A stretch of 64,000 bases of DNA from Aradus depressus (Eukaryota; Arthropoda; Insecta; Hemiptera; Aradidae). The notes under the pieces were generated by a model. That model was not told where the DNA came from, made no database searches, and was given only the letters and a program-made list of their open reading frames with translations. Positions within the stretch are counted from its first letter, which is position 1. Every line of letters begins with the position of its first letter. Below are positions 62,210 to 64,000 of this stretch, one piece after another. The stretch spans positions 10,518,249-10,582,248 of the forward strand of contig OY759223.1 in the NCBI GenBank assembly GCA_963662175.1, in the 5' to 3' direction. A program made the translations under genes and the position numbers.

Positions 62210-62898
62210 GGAATAGATAATTAAAATACACAATTTCTTTGTCAAACTTCACTATATATTCTCAAATACTCAACTAGTTTCGCCGTGTTAAGACATTATC
62301 AAGAGTCACTTACAAACTGACAGAATTGGTTGACAGGATAGAAGGTACAGTTATGGAGAGGGTAGTGGCGGGGAATCCCTTGTTTTTGTTACTCTATACA
62401 TTCCAATAAACATATATTTACAAGATAATAATAAATATAAAATAAAAAAGAAAGAAAATATATATATATATATATATTTTATGTATATACATATATATAT
62501 TATATGAATTATATAAATGTAAAATATAATAAATATTAAAGTGAATAAAAACAAATAAATAGAATTAAGTCATACCTATATAAATACCAACACTTTACTG
62601 TTAGATTCGCTTTATTAGATTTTATATATATATATATATATATTTTCTTTCTTTTTTGTTTTATAATTATTATTATCTTGTAAATATCTGTTTATTGGAA
62701 TGTATAGAGTAACAAAACAAGGGATTCCCCGTCATTACCTAAAAACCCCCTCCATAACTTTACCTTCTACCCTGTCAAACAATTCTGTCAGTTTATAAGT
62801 GACTCTTGATAATGCCTAAACACGGCGAAACTAGTTGAGTATTTGAGAATATATAGTGAAGTTTGACAAAGAAATTGTGTATTTTAATTATCTATTCC
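62210..62898. repeat. Fold-back repeat, arms about 250 bp, spacer about 180 bp
   Basis: 62,210-62,460 and 62,640-62,898 are inverted copies: GGAATAGATAATTAAAATAC at the outer end, AGGGATTCCCC and GGAATGTATAGAGTAACAAA further in. The spacer is an AT microsatellite. Arms include TTGATAATGYCTTAACACGGCGAAAC-type sequence in inverse orientation on each side, a possible retroelement tail. No ORF. Confidence 0.85.
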
Positions 62899-63112
62899 TA
62901 GAATGGAGCTTCACAAAGTAAATCTGGAAACCATAAATTATTTAACATCATTATTATTTTTTTTTATCGCACTAATTAACAGGAGTTCGCATTTTTTTAT
63001 AGCGGTTAATCCGGGGTCCGGTTAATCAGTAAGCGGATAATCAATGGTCTACTGTATATATATATATATTTTTAATTGGCAATATAATTTTTTTTATTTA
63101 ACTTTTTTTCAG

Positions 63113-63202
63113 GAGATTTTCGACTTCCATATTATTGTGTCTAGAGATATATCTTTCTCAGCTTGTGGAGTCTTCAATATGGACAATTCCCATTTATGTT
63201 CT
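63113..63202 (+). CDS. Gustatory receptor locus B, exon 3
   Basis: 90 bp between TTTTTTTCAG and TCT|GTAAGT, phase 0. Encodes EIFDFHIIVSRDISFSACGV and FNMDNSHLCS. Same length, phase and pattern as locus A exon 3 (EILDLHL...FTACGFFTLDNSLLCT). Confidence 0.9.
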
Positions 63203-63472
63203 GTAAGTGTAATACTTCCCCTAGTGTCGATATGAACCGTATTTTTAAAAAAACAACTTGAATGTGCGGTACTCACGAGAATTGATGTGTAAACATCTGC
63301 TTCAGTTTCAAAAACTTGTTGTCGTGCACTGATTTTGATTAAAATTTGTTTTATAATGTTACAATAAGAAACGTAGTTTGAGGAATTAAACTTTAAAATT
63401 TATTGTTCTTCAATTTCTTTTATACATGAAGTTATAGGTTTGTGATAGCTAAAATAATTATATTTTTTTTAG

Positions 63473-63553
63473 ATTTGCACTGCTATATTATTTTCTTTCA
63501 CCTCAATTTTATTTATTGTGACAAATTTAAGCTGTCGAAGCATCTTAATTTAA
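63473..63553 (+). CDS. Gustatory receptor locus B, candidate terminal exon (signature lost)
   Basis: After a pyrimidine-rich acceptor (TATTTTTTTTAG), the phase-0 frame reads ICTAILFSFTSILFIVTNLS and stops at 63,551-63,553. It is in the right place and phase and is hydrophobic, and the helix register matches locus A exon 4. The TY and QF residues are replaced by FS and FI. Either this receptor has diverged at the signature, or the true last exon lies beyond 64,000 and this is chance. Intron would be 270 bp. Confidence 0.45.
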   Translation: MCTAILFSFTSILFIVTNLSCRSILI

Positions 63554-63656
63554 AAGTTTCTTACCGAAAGATTATTTTGTAATTCGTAATATTGATATTT
63601 TAGTTAAATTCACTTCAAAGGTAAATATGATCAATAATGTTGTAAAAATACATTGT

Positions 63657-64000
63657 TATATGAGGAGTTTGGAGCCAGAGCGGACCAACTGGTTGAAACT
63701 GAACAGGTAGAAAATGGCAATTGAAAATTGAGTACATTTTGTTTATCTCCATAAATGGGCCCCAAATATTTATTTATATTTGAAATTTTAGAATAGTATT
63801 GGATGAGTGATCCCTTTTTGTGTTCTATAAAGTTTTAGAAGGCCGTATGATCCATTGTGACTTTGAAAATATATGCACAAAATACTTGTGGACTAAACTT
63901 AATGTGCTGCTATCTATCACTGAAGTGAAGAAACTAAGTGATCCACACTGGTTTTGAAAAAGGGAACCTATGCCAACATCAGGATGGTAATAACTCATTT
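63657..64000. mobile_element. MITE with TATGAGGAGTTTGGAGCCAG ends, second copy, cut by window edge
   Basis: Nearly identical over about 340 bp to 36,811-37,150, differing at a handful of bases and a 3-bp insertion near 63,974. The right end is beyond the window. Confidence 0.88.

Larger units (their letters stand above)
61364..63054 (-). mobile_element. Pogo/Tigger-like element, degenerate, with nested fold-back repeat
   Basis: The ends CAGTAGACCCTCGATTATCC and inverted GGATAATCAATGGTCTACTG match as imperfect TIRs. TA follows on the right, while the left TA has decayed. A transposase scrap lies at 61,735-61,990 on the minus strand, and a 690-bp palindromic repeat (62,210-62,898) sits inside. 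Located in the second intron of Gr locus B. Confidence 0.7.

Overview
This window is AT-rich, intron-rich eukaryotic nuclear DNA, almost certainly from an insect. Its 7-transmembrane chemoreceptor genes end in the insect gustatory-receptor signature TY-x5-QF. The DNA is crowded with insect-type transposons, and the commonest repeat, a tRNA-derived SINE, ends in copies of TTAGG/CCTAA, the insect telomere motif. The order of insect cannot be fixed from the sequence. No bacterial, organellar or CRISPR content was seen.

The left part (about 2.2-23.5 kb, minus strand) is a large partial gene for an SLC6-family sodium/chloride-dependent transporter. Seven exons join in consistent phase and cover TM1 to about TM9. 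The first coding exon lies upstream of 23,448 and was not found; the last exons lie beyond the left edge. Its introns are filled with transposon remains: a 36-bp-TIR element, hAT elements, Tc1 and LINE fragments, SINEs, a Helitron-like repeat and a giant palindrome.

The right part (32.8-63.6 kb, plus strand) holds two gustatory receptor (Gr) loci. Locus A has six mutually similar first coding exons of about 272-278 codons (32,833; 35,528; 39,728; 42,218; 43,649; 46,246). Each starts with ATG and ends in a phase-0 donor. They are followed by one set of three short 3' exons (49,609; 50,963; 53,876) that encode the receptor C-terminus, ending with TYLVIVLQF. The economical reading is one gene with six promoters/first exons spliced alternatively onto a shared C-terminus, giving six receptors of about 364-370 residues. 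Four of the exons carry a near-identical block about 91-100 bp before the ATG, a candidate promoter element. Locus B (56,346; 59,527; 63,113; perhaps 63,473) is a paralogue with one first exon and its own 3' exons; its candidate last exon lacks the TY...QF signature.

Between and inside these genes are about twenty copies of one SINE (many with 10-13 bp target duplications), two copies of a second SINE, an intact-ended but dead Tc1-like transposon with IR/DR ends, several internally deleted hAT elements with 8-bp target duplications, a Mutator-like element with about 300-bp inverted repeats, pogo/Tigger-type elements, 5'-truncated LINEs, a 64-bp minisatellite and two fold-back palindromes. Two blocks flanking Gr first exons are copies of each other, each later hit by a different insertion, which records the tandem growth of the Gr array.
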